Notes: a model not told the origin generated them from the sequence alone. A stretch of 64,000 bases of DNA from Actinophytocola glycyrrhizae (GCF_042653545.1 NZ_JBHSIS010000003.1:558001-622000), one strand, 5' to 3'; counted from the first letter of the stretch, positions 23,859 through 33,376 are shown. Numbers and translations: made by a program.

Positions 23859-25463
23859 ATGGACGCGCCCGTGCTGGGGAGCGGGGTCGACCCTGGTGAC
23901 CCCGCGTACCAGCGGTACGTGAAGGAGCACGCCGCGCTCGTCGACGATCTGCGTGCCCGCACCGTCGCCGCCGCGCGCGGTGGTGGTGAACGGGCGCGGC
24001 AGCGGCACCTCGACCGGGGCAAACTGCTGCCGCGGGACCGGGTCGAGTCGCTGGTCGACCCCGGCTCACCGTTCCTCGAACTGTCCCCGCTGGCCGCGAC
24101 CGGCATGTACGACGACGAGGCGCCCGCGGCCGGGATCATCACCGGCGTCGGCCGGGTGTCCGGCCGCGAGTGCGTGATCGTCGCCAACGACGCCACGGTC
24201 AAGGGCGGCACCTACTACCCGGTCACCGTCAAGAAGCACCTCCGTGCGCAGGAGGTGGCGCTGCACAACAACCTGCCGTGCGTGTACCTGGTCGACTCCG
24301 GCGGCGCGTTCCTGCCGCGCCAGGACGAGGTGTTCCCCGACCGCGAGCACTTCGGCCGCATCTTCTTCAACCAGGCCAACATGTCCGCGCGCGGCATCCC
24401 GCAGATCGCCGCCGTGCTCGGTTCCTGCACCGCCGGTGGCGCGTACGTGCCCGCGATGAGCGACGAGGCCGTGATCGTCCGCGACCAGGGCACGATCTTC
24501 CTCGGCGGGCCGCCGCTGGTGAAGGCCGCGACCGGTGAGGTGGTGACGGCCGAGGAGCTCGGTGGCGGCGACGTCCACTCGCGACAGTCCGGGGTCACCG
24601 ACCACCTCGCCGAGGACGACGCGCACGCGCTGCGGATCGTCCGCTCGATCATCTCCACGCTCGGCCCGCGTCCGCCGCGCCCGTGGGAGGTCGCGCCGGT
24701 CGAGGAGCCCGCCGCCGACCCCGCCGAGCTGTACGGCGTGGTCCCGGCCGACTCCCGCACCCCCTACGACGTGCGCGAGGTCATCGCGCGGGTGGTCGAC
24801 GGCAGCCGGTTCCGCGAGTTCAAGAAGGAGTACGGCACCACGCTCGTCACCGGGTTCGCCCGCATCCACGGCCACCCGGTCGGGATCGTCGCGAACAACG
24901 GCGTGTTGTTCGGCGAGTCCGCGGTCAAGGGCGCGCACTTCATCGAGCTGTGCGACCAGCGCAGCGTTCCGTTGGTGTTCCTGCAGAACATCACCGGGTT
25001 CATGGTCGGCCGCGACTACGAGACCTCGGGCATCGCCAAGCACGGTGCGAAGATGGTGACGGCCGTCGCGTGCGCGCGGGTGCCGAAGTTCACCGTGATC
25101 ATCGGCGGCTCGTTCGGCGCGGGCAACTACTCCATGTGCGGCCGGGCCTACGAGCCGAGGTTCCTGTGGATGTGGCCCAACGCCAGGATCTCGGTGATGG
25201 GCGGCGAGCAGGCCGCTTCCGTGCTGGCGACGGTGCGGCGCGACCAGCTCGGCGACGACTGGTCCGCCTCCGACGAGGAGGCGTTCAAGGCGCCGATCCG
25301 CGCACAGTACGAGGACCAGGGCCACCCGTACTACTCGACCGCGCGGCTGTGGGACGACGGCGTGATCGACCCGGCCGACACGCGGATGGTGCTCGGGCTT
25401 GGCCTGTCCGCCGCGGCGAACAAGCCCCTGGAACCCGTCCGCTACGGCGTATTCAGGATGTGA
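23859..25463 (+). CDS. accD1: Acyl-CoA carboxylase beta subunit (methylcrotonyl-CoA type)
   Basis: 534 residues. This is the carboxyltransferase subunit that moves CO2 from biotin to an acyl-CoA. The sequence VDSGGAFLPRQDEVFPDREH with FFNQANMSARGIPQIA and the late GGSFGAGNYSMCGRAYEPRF are characteristic of methylcrotonyl-CoA carboxylase beta and of AccD1, rather than propionyl-CoA carboxylase. With the biotinylated alpha subunit and acyl-CoA dehydrogenase following, it fits leucine degradation. The ATG has GGAG upstream and an operator just before it. It is the first gene of a three-gene operon; hydroxymethylglutaryl-CoA lyase, often the fourth member, is absent. Confidence 0.93.
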   Translation: MDAPVLGSGVDPGDPAYQRYVKEHAALVDDLRARTVAAARGGGERARQRHLDRGKLLPRDRVESLVDPGSPFLELSPLAATGMYDDEAPAAGIITGVGRVSGRECVIVANDATVKGGTYYPVTVKKHLRAQEVALHNNLPCVYLVDSGGAFLPRQDEVFPDREHFGRIFFNQANMSARGIPQIAAVLGSCTAGGAYVPAMSDEAVIVRDQGTIFLGGPPLVKAATGEVVTAEELGGGDVHSRQSGVTDHLAEDDAHALRIVRSIISTLGPRPPRPWEVAPVEEPAADPAELYGVVPADSRTPYDVREVIARVVDGSRFREFKKEYGTTLVTGFARIHGHPVGIVANNGVLFGESAVKGAHFIELCDQRSVPLVFLQNITGFMVGRDYETSGIAKHGAKMVTAVACARVPKFTVIIGGSFGAGNYSMCGRAYEPRFLWMWPNARISVMGGEQAASVLATVRRDQLGDDWSASDEEAFKAPIRAQYEDQGHPYYSTARLWDDGVIDPADTRMVLGLGLSAAANKPLEPVRYGVFRM

Positions 25464-25465
25464 GC

Positions 25466-27427
25466 ATGTTCCACACAGTACTGGTCGCCAACCGCGGCGA
25501 GATCGCGATCCGCGTGACGAACACGTTGTCCCGCATGGGAATCCGATCGGTCGCGGTGTACACCGACGCCGACGCGGACGCCCGGCACGTCGCGGAGGCG
25601 GACGAGGCGGTGCGGGTCGGCGGCTACCTGTCCATCGAGGACATCGTGGCCGCCGCGCGCACGACCGGCGCGCAGGCCGTGCACCCCGGGTACGGCTTCC
25701 TCGCGGAGAACGCCGCGTTCGCGCGTGCCTGCGCCGACGCGGGGATCGTGTTCGTCGGCCCGCCGCCCGCGGCGATCGAGGCCATGGGCGACAAGATCCG
25801 CGCGAAGCAGACCGTCAGCGCGGCCGGGGTGCCGGTCGTGCCGGGGCGGACCGAGCTGGGCATGTCCGACGAGGACCTGGTCGCGGCCGCCGCCGAGGTC
25901 GGGTACCCGGTGCTGGTCAAGCCCTCCGCGGGTGGCGGCGGCAAGGGCATGCGGCGTGTCGAGGCACCCGCCGACCTGCCTGCCGCGCTGGAGTCGGCGC
26001 GCCGGGAGGCCCGTGGTTCGTTCGGCGACGACACCCTGTTGGTAGAGCGCTTCGTCGCCAGTCCCAGGCACATCGAGATCCAGGTGCTGGCCGACGGGCA
26101 CGGCTCGGTGATCCACCTCGGGGAACGCGAGTGCAGCCTGCAGCGGCGGCACCAGAAGATCATCGAGGAGGCGCCGTCGCCGCTGCTCGACGCCGAGGCA
26201 AGGGCCAGGATGGGGGCGTCCGCCGCGGCCGCCGCCCGCGCGGTCGGCTACACCGGCGCGGGCACCGTCGAGTTCATCGTGTCGACCGACCGGCCGGACG
26301 AGTTCTTCTTCATGGAGATGAACACCCGCCTGCAGGTCGAGCACCCGGTGACCGAGATGGTGACCGGGATCGACCTGGTGGAGCAGCAGATCCGGGTCGC
26401 GGCGGGCGAGTCCCTCGGGATCGGTCAGTCCGATGTGGAGCTGACCGGGCACGCGGTGGAGGCACGGGTCTACGCGGAGGATCCCGCGCGGGGCTTCCTG
26501 CCGACCGGTGGCCGGGTGCTCGCGATCACCGAACCGTCCCATGAGCTGGTGCGCGTGGACTCCGCACTGCGTGAGGGGACCGTCGTCGGCTCTGACTACG
26601 ACCCCATGCTGGCCAAGGTGATCGCGTGGGGCACGGACCGTTCGTCGGCGTTGCGGAGCCTGTCCTCCGCGCTCGGCGAGACGGCCGTACTCGGGGTCGG
26701 CACCAACGTGGCGTTCCTGCGCGCGCTGCTGTCCGATGTGGATGTGGTCGCCGGGCGGCTGGACACCGGCCTGGTGGAGCGCAAGCTCGACGCGCTCGTC
26801 GCGGCCGACGTGCCCGACGTGGTGTTCGCGGCGGCCGCGCTCGACGAGCTGACCAATCTCCAGCCCACCGGTGCGGTGGTCGACCCGTGGGACCTCGCAG
26901 GCGGCTGGCGGCTCGGCGGCCCCGTCGCCACCCCGTTCAAGCTGGTCTGCGGTGACCGCGAGGAGACCGTCCGCGTCACCGGCACCCCCGCCGCGGCCTC
27001 CGTCGTGGTCGGTGCGGGCGAGCCGGTGGCCGCGTCCGCGCGCCGGGACCGGGGCAGGCTCACCGTGACCTTCGGCGGCCGCACCACCACGTTCCTGCGC
27101 GCGCGGGACGGCGCCACGCTGTGGCTCGCGACGGGCGGCCGCACCTGGTCGGTCGACGAGCACTCGCTGCTGGAGAGCAGTGCCACAGCCGCTGCCGGCG
27201 GCGGGCCGGTGACCAGCCCGATGCCCGGCACCGTGCTGGTCGTGAAGGCCGCGGCGGGCGACGTCGTCGCGGCCGGGGCGCCGCTGGTCGTCGTCGAGGC
27301 GATGAAGATGGAGCACACCGTGACGGCGCCGGTCGACGGCGTGGTCACCGAACTGCACGTCCGCGCGGGCCAACAGGTCGCGCTGAACCAACCCCTTGCC
27401 GTGGTGACCCCACAAGAGGAGCAGTGA
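25466..27427 (+). CDS. accA1: Acyl-CoA carboxylase alpha subunit (biotin carboxylase plus BCCP)
   Basis: 653 residues. The N-terminal biotin carboxylase has VLVANRGEIAIRV and HPGYGFLAENAAFARAC, the ATP-grasp loop KPSAGGGGKGM, and FFMEMNTRLQVEHPVTEM. The C-terminal biotin carrier domain has the lysine in VVEAMKMEHTV. The two halves are joined by a beta-rich linker of the BT type. It carboxylates biotin with ATP and bicarbonate, then serves the AccD1 subunit. Start: ATG at 25466, 2 bp after the accD1 stop; an in-frame GTG at 25460 overlaps that stop. Its TGA overlaps the next gene (TGATG). Confidence 0.94.
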   Translation: MFHTVLVANRGEIAIRVTNTLSRMGIRSVAVYTDADADARHVAEADEAVRVGGYLSIEDIVAAARTTGAQAVHPGYGFLAENAAFARACADAGIVFVGPPPAAIEAMGDKIRAKQTVSAAGVPVVPGRTELGMSDEDLVAAAAEVGYPVLVKPSAGGGGKGMRRVEAPADLPAALESARREARGSFGDDTLLVERFVASPRHIEIQVLADGHGSVIHLGERECSLQRRHQKIIEEAPSPLLDAEARARMGASAAAAARAVGYTGAGTVEFIVSTDRPDEFFFMEMNTRLQVEHPVTEMVTGIDLVEQQIRVAAGESLGIGQSDVELTGHAVEARVYAEDPARGFLPTGGRVLAITEPSHELVRVDSALREGTVVGSDYDPMLAKVIAWGTDRSSALRSLSSALGETAVLGVGTNVAFLRALLSDVDVVAGRLDTGLVERKLDALVAADVPDVVFAAAALDELTNLQPTGAVVDPWDLAGGWRLGGPVATPFKLVCGDREETVRVTGTPAAASVVVGAGEPVAASARRDRGRLTVTFGGRTTTFLRARDGATLWLATGGRTWSVDEHSLLESSATAAAGGGPVTSPMPGTVLVVKAAAGDVVAAGAPLVVVEAMKMEHTVTAPVDGVVTELHVRAGQQVALNQPLAVVTPQEEQ

Positions 27428-28581
27428 TGATCGACTTCCGGCTCACCGAGGAGCACGAGGCCCTCCGCAAGACCGTCGAGGAGTTCGCGCGCGAGGAGGT
27501 CGCGCCGGTCATCGGCGACCTGTACGAGAAGGCCGAGTTCCCGTACGAGATCGTGGCGAAGATGGGCCGGATGGGCCTGTTCGGCCTGCCGTTCCCCGAG
27601 GAGTACGGCGGCATGGGTGGCGACTTCCTCGCCGTGTGCGTCGCGCTGGAGGAGCTGGCGCGCGTCGACTCGTCGGTCGCGATCACCCTCGAGGCAGGCG
27701 TGTCGCTCGGCGCCATGCCGATCTTCCGGTTCGGCACCGAGGAACAGAAGCGGGAGTGGCTGCCGAAGCTGTGCACCGGCGAGCTGCTCGGCGCCTTCGG
27801 GCTCACCGAACCCGGCGGCGGCTCCGACGCGGGCGCGACGCTGACCACCGCCGTCGAACGGGACGGCAACTGGGTGCTCAACGGCTCGAAGGCGTTCATC
27901 ACCAACTCCGGCACGAACATCACCGGGCTCGTCACCGCCACCGCGGTCACCGGCCGGACCTCCGAGAACCGCAAGGAGATCTCGGCGATCATCGTGCCCT
28001 CCGGCACACCGGGGTTCTCGGTGTCCAAGAGCTACTCGAAGGTCGGCTGGAACTGCTCGGACACCCACGAGCTGTCCTTCGTGGACTGCCAGGTGCCGGT
28101 GGCGAACCTGCTCGGCCGGCGCGGCAGGGGCTACGCCCAGTTCCTGTCCATCCTGGACGAGGGCCGGATCGCCATCGCGGCGCTTTCCGTCGGCCTGGCG
28201 CAGGGCTGCGTCGACGAGAGCGTGCGGTACGCCCACGACCGCAGCGCGTTCGGCCACCCGATCGGCGGCTATCAGGCCATCCAGTTCAAGATCGCGGACA
28301 TGGAGGCCCGCGTGCACACCGCGCGGCTCGCCTACTACGCGGCGGCGGCGAAGATGCTGCGCGGTGAACCGTTCAAGAAGGAGGCGGCGATCGCCAAGCT
28401 CGTCAGCTCCAACGCGGCCATGGACAACGCCCGCGACGCGACGCAGGTCTTCGGCGGCTACGGGTTCATGAACGAGTACCCGGTCGGCCGCTTCTACCGC
28501 GACGCGAAGATCCTCGAGATCGGCGAGGGCACGAGCGAGGTGCAGCGGATGCTGATCGCTCGTGAGCTGGGTCTGCGCTGA
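27427..28581 (+). CDS. Acyl-CoA dehydrogenase of the acc operon
   Basis: 384 residues, full-length acyl-CoA dehydrogenase. Motifs: LTEEHEALRKTVEEFA at the start, the FAD-contact GAFGLTEPGGGSDAG, NGSKAFITNSG, RSAFGHPIGGYQAIQFKIADM and FGGYGFMNEYPVGRFYRDAK. The catalytic Glu lies in LEIGEGTSEVQR, as in short-chain and branched-chain enzymes. In this operon the likely substrate is isovaleryl-CoA or another branched acyl-CoA made from leucine. ATG overlaps the accA1 stop by one base, showing tight coupling. Confidence 0.92.
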   Translation: MIDFRLTEEHEALRKTVEEFAREEVAPVIGDLYEKAEFPYEIVAKMGRMGLFGLPFPEEYGGMGGDFLAVCVALEELARVDSSVAITLEAGVSLGAMPIFRFGTEEQKREWLPKLCTGELLGAFGLTEPGGGSDAGATLTTAVERDGNWVLNGSKAFITNSGTNITGLVTATAVTGRTSENRKEISAIIVPSGTPGFSVSKSYSKVGWNCSDTHELSFVDCQVPVANLLGRRGRGYAQFLSILDEGRIAIAALSVGLAQGCVDESVRYAHDRSAFGHPIGGYQAIQFKIADMEARVHTARLAYYAAAAKMLRGEPFKKEAAIAKLVSSNAAMDNARDATQVFGGYGFMNEYPVGRFYRDAKILEIGEGTSEVQRMLIARELGLR

Positions 28582-28635
28582 TCGCGGCGGTACGATGACG
28601 ACGCTTTCCGCCCTGCTGCGTCGTACGGAGGCTCC

Positions 28636-30471
28636 ATGCGCGCGTCCCGCCGGATCGTCACGCTCGTGCTCACGGCGGCGTTGCCGCTCGCCGTGGTCAC
28701 CCCCGCCGCCACGGCCGCTCCCGCGCCTGGCCGCCCCACTCCACCACCCTGGCTGAAGATCGAGGACGGGGTCAGCGTGCCCCAGTTCGACCTCGCGAAC
28801 GCGGTCGAGGAGACGCTGTTCGTGCAGACGGAGGTCGACAGCGACCTCGACGGGGTGCGCGACCGCGTCCGGGTGCGGCTGTCGCGGCCGGGGGAGACCG
28901 AGACACAGGGCATCAGGGTGCCGGTGATCTTCGAGCACAGCCCGTACCGCTACAACACCGGCGGCGGCCAGAACCACAACGTGGACTTCTCCGTGCTGCC
29001 GCAGGAAGGCATCCAGCCGCACGCCGCCCGTGCCGGTGGCGCCGCCGCCGCGCCGCGGCCGGACCTGCCGGGGTCGCTGGACAACTACTGGGTGCCGCGC
29101 GGGTACGCGGTCGTGCTCGGTGAGTCGATCGGCACCGGGTTCTCGGACGGGTGCCCCACGGTCGGTGACATGAAGGAGACGCTCGGCACGAAGGCCGTCA
29201 TCGACTGGCTCAACGGCCGGGCGAAGGCGTACACGGAGGCGGGCGAGCCGGTCGAGGCGGACTGGACCACCGGCGACGTCGGCATGACCGGGGTGTCCTA
29301 CAACGGCACGCTGCCCAACCAGGTGGCCACGACCGGTGTCGAGGGGCTGCGCACGATCGTGCCGGTGTCGGCGATCGCGAGCTGGTACGACTACTACCGG
29401 GCGAACGGCCTGGTGCGGGCGCCGCACTCGAGCATGTCCGGGCGGGGGCGCAACGCCTTCCAGGGCGAGGACCTCGACGTGCTCGGGTACTACGTGGAGG
29501 GCCCCGGGCGCGTGGAGAAGTGCGCGCACGTCACCGACGCGCTGCTGCAGTACGCCGATCGGACCACCGGTGACTACAACGCGTACTGGCACGAGCGGGA
29601 CTACCTGCACCGCGCCCGCGGGATCGAGGCGAGCGTGTTCGTGGTGCACGGGCTCGAGGACTACAACGTCATGCCGACGGCGTACTCGTCGTGGTGGTCG
29701 CGGCTGGAGCGGTACGACGTGCCACGCAAGATCTGGTTGCACAAGGGCGGGCACGGCGGTCCCGGTGTGGCCGACTACCAGCGGACCCTCAACCGGTGGA
29801 TGGACCACTGGCTGTTCGGCGTGCGCAACGGGATCATGACCGAGCCGCGCGCGGACGTGCAGCGCCCGGACGGCACGTACGAGAAGTACGCGGACTGGCC
29901 CGCGCCCGGCGCCCGCGACACGAAGCTCCGGCTGTCGTCACCGTCCGCCACCGACCCGGGTGCGCTGGGGCGTACGGGTGGCGGCCCCCGTCAGTCGTTC
30001 GTGGATTCCGGTCGCACGCTGGACACGGACGTCGCGCTGCTCCCGAACCCGTCGTCGCCGAACCCGAACCGGCTGGCCTACCTGTCCGCGCCACTGGCCA
30101 GCGACACCCACCTGAGCGGCACCCCATCGGTGTCGCTGCGCGCGTCCGTCGACAACCGGTACGCGGCGAACCTGACGGCGGTGCTGGTCGACTACGGCCC
30201 CGACGGCCACACGATGGTGACGCGCGGGTGGACCGACGTGCAGAACCGCAAGGACGTCGACCGGAGCACCCCGATCGTGCAGGGCAAGGAGTACACGTTC
30301 GAGTGGCCGCTCGAGTCGGACGACTACGTGTTCCCGGCCGGGCACCGCATCGGCCTGGTGATCGTGTCGACGGACATGCACTTCACGCTGCGCCCACAGC
30401 CGGGAACGCAACTGACGGTGAACCCGGGCAGGAGTTCGGTGACCCTGCCCGTGGTCGGGGGCCGGCTGTGA
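28636..30471 (+). CDS. Secreted Xaa-Pro dipeptidyl-peptidase (S15 family)
   Basis: 611 residues with a signal peptide (RASRRIVTLVLTAALPLAVV, cleavage near AATAAP). The S15 alpha/beta hydrolase domain has the nucleophile in GVSYNGT, an acid in VHGLEDYNVM and a His in HKGGHGGPG, followed by the jelly-roll C-terminal domain found in X-Pro dipeptidyl peptidases and cocaine-esterase relatives. It probably removes X-Pro dipeptides from peptides outside the cell. The next gene starts inside its stop codon (GTGA). It lies 54 bp after the acc operon but has no obvious link with it. Confidence 0.9.
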   Translation: MRASRRIVTLVLTAALPLAVVTPAATAAPAPGRPTPPPWLKIEDGVSVPQFDLANAVEETLFVQTEVDSDLDGVRDRVRVRLSRPGETETQGIRVPVIFEHSPYRYNTGGGQNHNVDFSVLPQEGIQPHAARAGGAAAAPRPDLPGSLDNYWVPRGYAVVLGESIGTGFSDGCPTVGDMKETLGTKAVIDWLNGRAKAYTEAGEPVEADWTTGDVGMTGVSYNGTLPNQVATTGVEGLRTIVPVSAIASWYDYYRANGLVRAPHSSMSGRGRNAFQGEDLDVLGYYVEGPGRVEKCAHVTDALLQYADRTTGDYNAYWHERDYLHRARGIEASVFVVHGLEDYNVMPTAYSSWWSRLERYDVPRKIWLHKGGHGGPGVADYQRTLNRWMDHWLFGVRNGIMTEPRADVQRPDGTYEKYADWPAPGARDTKLRLSSPSATDPGALGRTGGGPRQSFVDSGRTLDTDVALLPNPSSPNPNRLAYLSAPLASDTHLSGTPSVSLRASVDNRYAANLTAVLVDYGPDGHTMVTRGWTDVQNRKDVDRSTPIVQGKEYTFEWPLESDDYVFPAGHRIGLVIVSTDMHFTLRPQPGTQLTVNPGRSSVTLPVVGGRL

Positions 30472-31277
30472 AGCGGCTGCTGGTCGTCCTGTTGTCACTG
30501 GCGACGCTGACCGGCCTGGCACCGGCAGCGGTCGCGGCACCGCCGTGCACCTCCACATTGGACTGCACGGTCGCCGAGATCAACGCGATGCCGATGGCCG
30601 ACCGCCTGGACTTCGTGCGGGACATGCAGTCCGGCCCGGCCGCCGCACTGGGCGCGAGCGACCGGTGGCGCAACATCGAGGGCGTGATCACCTTCTTCCG
30701 CGACCGCGGCCTCGGCGCCAGTGACACGTGGGTGTCGTACGTGGACGCGGGCATCGTGGAGGGCATCCAGCGGGGCATCGCGATCGCGCTGGGCTGGTCG
30801 GGCGACACCGGCGGCAACCCGGGTTCCGCGAAGTGGGCGAGCTACCTGACCAGGCTGTCGACGGGCCAGCTCACGACCCGCGCGGCACACGACCGCGCGT
30901 GGAGCGAGGCGGAACAGGCGTCGACGGAGTACGGCGACGAACTGGCGAAGTCCCACGGCGTGCCGCCCACGGCGGTGGAGCGGCGGTTCTACCAGTTCTC
31001 GGAGATGTACCGGTGGGCGCTGCGAAACCGCCCGTTCGCACTCGACCTGCTGGCGGTGTACGGCCCGCTGATCCACCCCGGCCTGGCGCCGGCCCGCGTG
31101 CCGTTCTACGACTGGTTCACCGACGTCGGCGAGTCGGCCCCGTCGTACCGCGGCAGCGAGATGGCGTACGGCTTCGCCGAACTGAACCCGATCACCGGCG
31201 TGTTCGGCATGGCGGGCCTGTTCCTGGCCTACATGAAGAACCTGTTCGAGGAATACCAGACCCAGACCGGACCGTGA
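30468..31277 (+). CDS. Secreted hypothetical protein
   Basis: 269 residues starting VKRLLVVLLSLATLTGLAP, a signal peptide with cleavage near AVAAPP. The mature protein is helical, with two early Cys (PPCTSTLDCTV), and contains WSGDTGGNPGSAKWASYL, an RFYQFSEMYRWALRNRP helix and a hydrophobic stretch FGMAGLFLAYMKNLFEEY near the end. I do not recognise a family. The GTG overlaps the peptidase stop, so the two secreted proteins are made together and may work together. Confidence 0.8.
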   Translation: MKRLLVVLLSLATLTGLAPAAVAAPPCTSTLDCTVAEINAMPMADRLDFVRDMQSGPAAALGASDRWRNIEGVITFFRDRGLGASDTWVSYVDAGIVEGIQRGIAIALGWSGDTGGNPGSAKWASYLTRLSTGQLTTRAAHDRAWSEAEQASTEYGDELAKSHGVPPTAVERRFYQFSEMYRWALRNRPFALDLLAVYGPLIHPGLAPARVPFYDWFTDVGESAPSYRGSEMAYGFAELNPITGVFGMAGLFLAYMKNLFEEYQTQTGP

Positions 31278-31380
31278 GGCGGCTGGCCGCCGGCCCCCTC
31301 GAACCACGCTACCGGACACCACCGACAAAACCGGCCGGTGGAATCCGGGTCGTCCACAGCACGACGGCCTGGTGAGTGCT

Positions 31381-31491
31381 GTGAAAGGCGCGTTCACGGC
31401 ATTACCAGTGCCGTGAATGGCACATTGACGGCGTTGAGCGCCGTGAACGGCCCATTGACGGCATCCCGGATGCCGTCAACGCGCCTTTCAC
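31381..31491. repeat. Four-unit palindromic array, full copy
   Basis: Four 20-bp units (starts 31381, 31413, 31443, 31475) of form GTSAANGGCNCNTTSACGGC, with spacers of 12, 10 and 12 bp. The outer 14-bp arms pair perfectly. Length is 111 bp, the same as the copy at 44822. It lies 103 bp after the stop of the secreted hypothetical gene. Confidence 0.87.
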
Positions 31492-31905
31492 GGCACCAAA
31501 GCCAGGGCGCTCCGCGCCCGGCCCGCGAAGCGGGAAACCTGCCCGCGCAGCGGGCCCGCAACCCCACGCAACCCCGACGGTGGCGCAAGCCCACCCCAAA
31601 GGGGCTCCCTGCCATCCCGTCGACCTGGCGAAGCCCGATCACACCGCGTCAAAGGGGGGCCAAACGGCCGAATCACAACAGGCACGAATCGGCCCCCCTT
31701 GGCGCGGTGTGATAGCCCCTGGGAGGTCGACGGGATGGCAGGCAGACCCGAACCCAACCGCCGCCGAACAACCCCCTCCGCCACCCCCGAGACCTGCCTG
31801 TCCGGCGAGGACAAACCCACAACGTCAACCGCAGCTGACCCGGGAGACCTGCCCGTCCGGCGAGGACCAAACCCCCAGACAGGCAACCCCGACCAGCAGA
31901 CCCCG
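31492..31905. repeat. Shared tail segment, interrupted by an inverted-repeat element
   Basis: Continues from the array with the CCAGGGCGCTCCGCGCCCGGC block, GCAACCCCACGCAACCCC, and GACGGTGGCGCAAGCCCACC. After an inserted inverted repeat at 31609-31742 it resumes with CCACCCCCGAGACCTGCC and TCCGGCGAGGACAAACCC, the last part being present twice. With the array it explains most of the 717-bp gene-free gap 31278-31994; I see no gene there. Confidence 0.7.
31609..31742. mobile_element. MITE-like inverted-repeat element
   Basis: Arms of about 50 bp (31609-31661 and 31690-31742) are near-perfect inverted repeats. The outer 18 bp (CTGCCATCCCGTCGACCT) are identical, the inner TCACACCGCG and AGGGGGGCC blocks also pair, and a stretch of about 11 bp between them does not. 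The centre is about 28 bp. The copy of this tail at 44639-44821 lacks the element, so it looks inserted. It encodes no protein; a non-autonomous element or a strong cruciform are the options. Confidence 0.55.
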
Positions 31906-31994
31906 GAGACCGGCACGACACACCGAGTCGTCGTTTCGTGGCGAGTGAGAAAGCCATCAGGTCCGGGACCTCGATCAGGGATAGCATCGGAAGT

Positions 31995-33362
31995 GTGACC
32001 CGCTCACCTGCACGGATCTCCCACGACCACGCAGTGGACGCGCTCCGCGCGCAGCTTGTCGCCCGGCCGGACGGGGCGCCGATCCGGCTGGCCAAGCCCA
32101 CCTCGAACCTCTTCCGGTTCCGCGAGCCGCCCGGCCGGGAAGCGCTCGACGTCAGTGCCTTCTCCGGCGTCATCGAGGTCAGCGGCACGACCGCGGACGT
32201 CGGCGGCATGACCACCTACGAGGACCTGGTCGACGCGACACTCCCGCACGGCCTGATCCCGCACGTGGTGCCGCAGCTGAAGACCATCACGCTCGGTGGT
32301 GCGGTCGCCGGGCTGGGGATCGAGTCGACGTCCTTCCGGAACGGGATGCCGCACGAGTCGGTGCTGGAGATGGACATCCTCACCCCGTCCGGCGACGTCG
32401 TCACCGCCACCCCGGACAACGAGCACGCCGACCTGTTCCGCGGCTTCCCCAACTCCTACGGCACCCTCGGTTACGCGCTGCGGTTGCGCATCGAGCTGGA
32501 GCGGGTCAAGCCGTACGTGCGGCTGCGGCACGTCCGGTTCACCGACGCCGCCGACTGCGCCAGGGCCATCGAGGACATCTGCGCCGCGGGCACCTACCGC
32601 GACGACCCCGTCGACTTCCTCGACGGGGTCGCGTTCGGCGGCACCGAGCTGTACCTGACGCTCGGCAGCTACGCCGACACCGCGCCATCGCTGTCCGACT
32701 ACACCGGGCAGCAGATCTTCTACAAGTCCATCCGTGACCGCGTCACCGACCACCTCACGATCCGCGACTACCTGTGGCGCTGGGACACCGACTGGTTCTG
32801 GTGCTCCAAGGCCCTCGGCGCGCAGCACCCGCTGGTCCGCCGCCTGTGGCCGCGCCGCTACCTGCGCTCCGACGTGTACCGCAGGATCGTCGCGCTCGAC
32901 CGGCGGCACGACCTGTCCGGGCGGGTGTACCGGCTGGCCCGCCAACCCGCTCGGGAACCGGTGATCCAGGACGTCGAGATACCCGTGGAGCGGCTCGCCG
33001 AGTTCCTCCGGTTCTTCGCCGAGGAGATCCGCATCAGCCCGGTCTGGCTGTGCCCGCTGAAGCTGCGCGAGCAGACCGGCTGGCCGCTGTACCCGATGAA
33101 ACCCGGCCGCCTGTACGTGAACGCCGGCTTCTGGGCGACCGTCCCCTTGGGACCGGACGAGCCCGAGGGCACCCACAACCGGCGGATCGAGCGCAAGGTC
33201 ACCGAGCTGGGCGGGCACAAGTCGCTGTACTCCACATCGTACTTCGATGAGGATGAGTTCTGGGTGGCATACGACGGGGAGACCTACCGGCGCCTCAAGG
33301 ACACCTACGACCCGGACCGGCGGCTCCCCGACCTGTACTCGAAAGTCGTGCGGAACAAGTGA
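31995..33362 (+). CDS. tmsA: FAD-binding oxidoreductase, 10-methyl fatty acid synthesis
   Basis: 455 residues. An FAD_binding_4-type flavoprotein: LAKPTSNLFRFRE near the start, GMTTYEDLVDATLPHGLIP, TLGGAVAGLGIESTSFRNG and ESVLEMDILTPSGDVVTATP match the p-cresol methylhydroxylase-type FAD fold. Paired with a cyclopropane-fatty-acid-synthase-like methyltransferase gene, it matches tmsA/bfaA, which reduces the 10-methylene intermediate to give 10-methylstearate (tuberculostearate) in Mycobacterium and relatives. GTG at 31995 is chosen; an earlier in-frame start at 31938 falls inside the repeat-rich gap. Its stop lies 14 bp before the partner gene. Confidence 0.82.
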   Translation: MTRSPARISHDHAVDALRAQLVARPDGAPIRLAKPTSNLFRFREPPGREALDVSAFSGVIEVSGTTADVGGMTTYEDLVDATLPHGLIPHVVPQLKTITLGGAVAGLGIESTSFRNGMPHESVLEMDILTPSGDVVTATPDNEHADLFRGFPNSYGTLGYALRLRIELERVKPYVRLRHVRFTDAADCARAIEDICAAGTYRDDPVDFLDGVAFGGTELYLTLGSYADTAPSLSDYTGQQIFYKSIRDRVTDHLTIRDYLWRWDTDWFWCSKALGAQHPLVRRLWPRRYLRSDVYRRIVALDRRHDLSGRVYRLARQPAREPVIQDVEIPVERLAEFLRFFAEEIRISPVWLCPLKLREQTGWPLYPMKPGRLYVNAGFWATVPLGPDEPEGTHNRRIERKVTELGGHKSLYSTSYFDEDEFWVAYDGETYRRLKDTYDPDRRLPDLYSKVVRNK

Positions 33363-33376
33363 TGGGGAGGAGCGGC

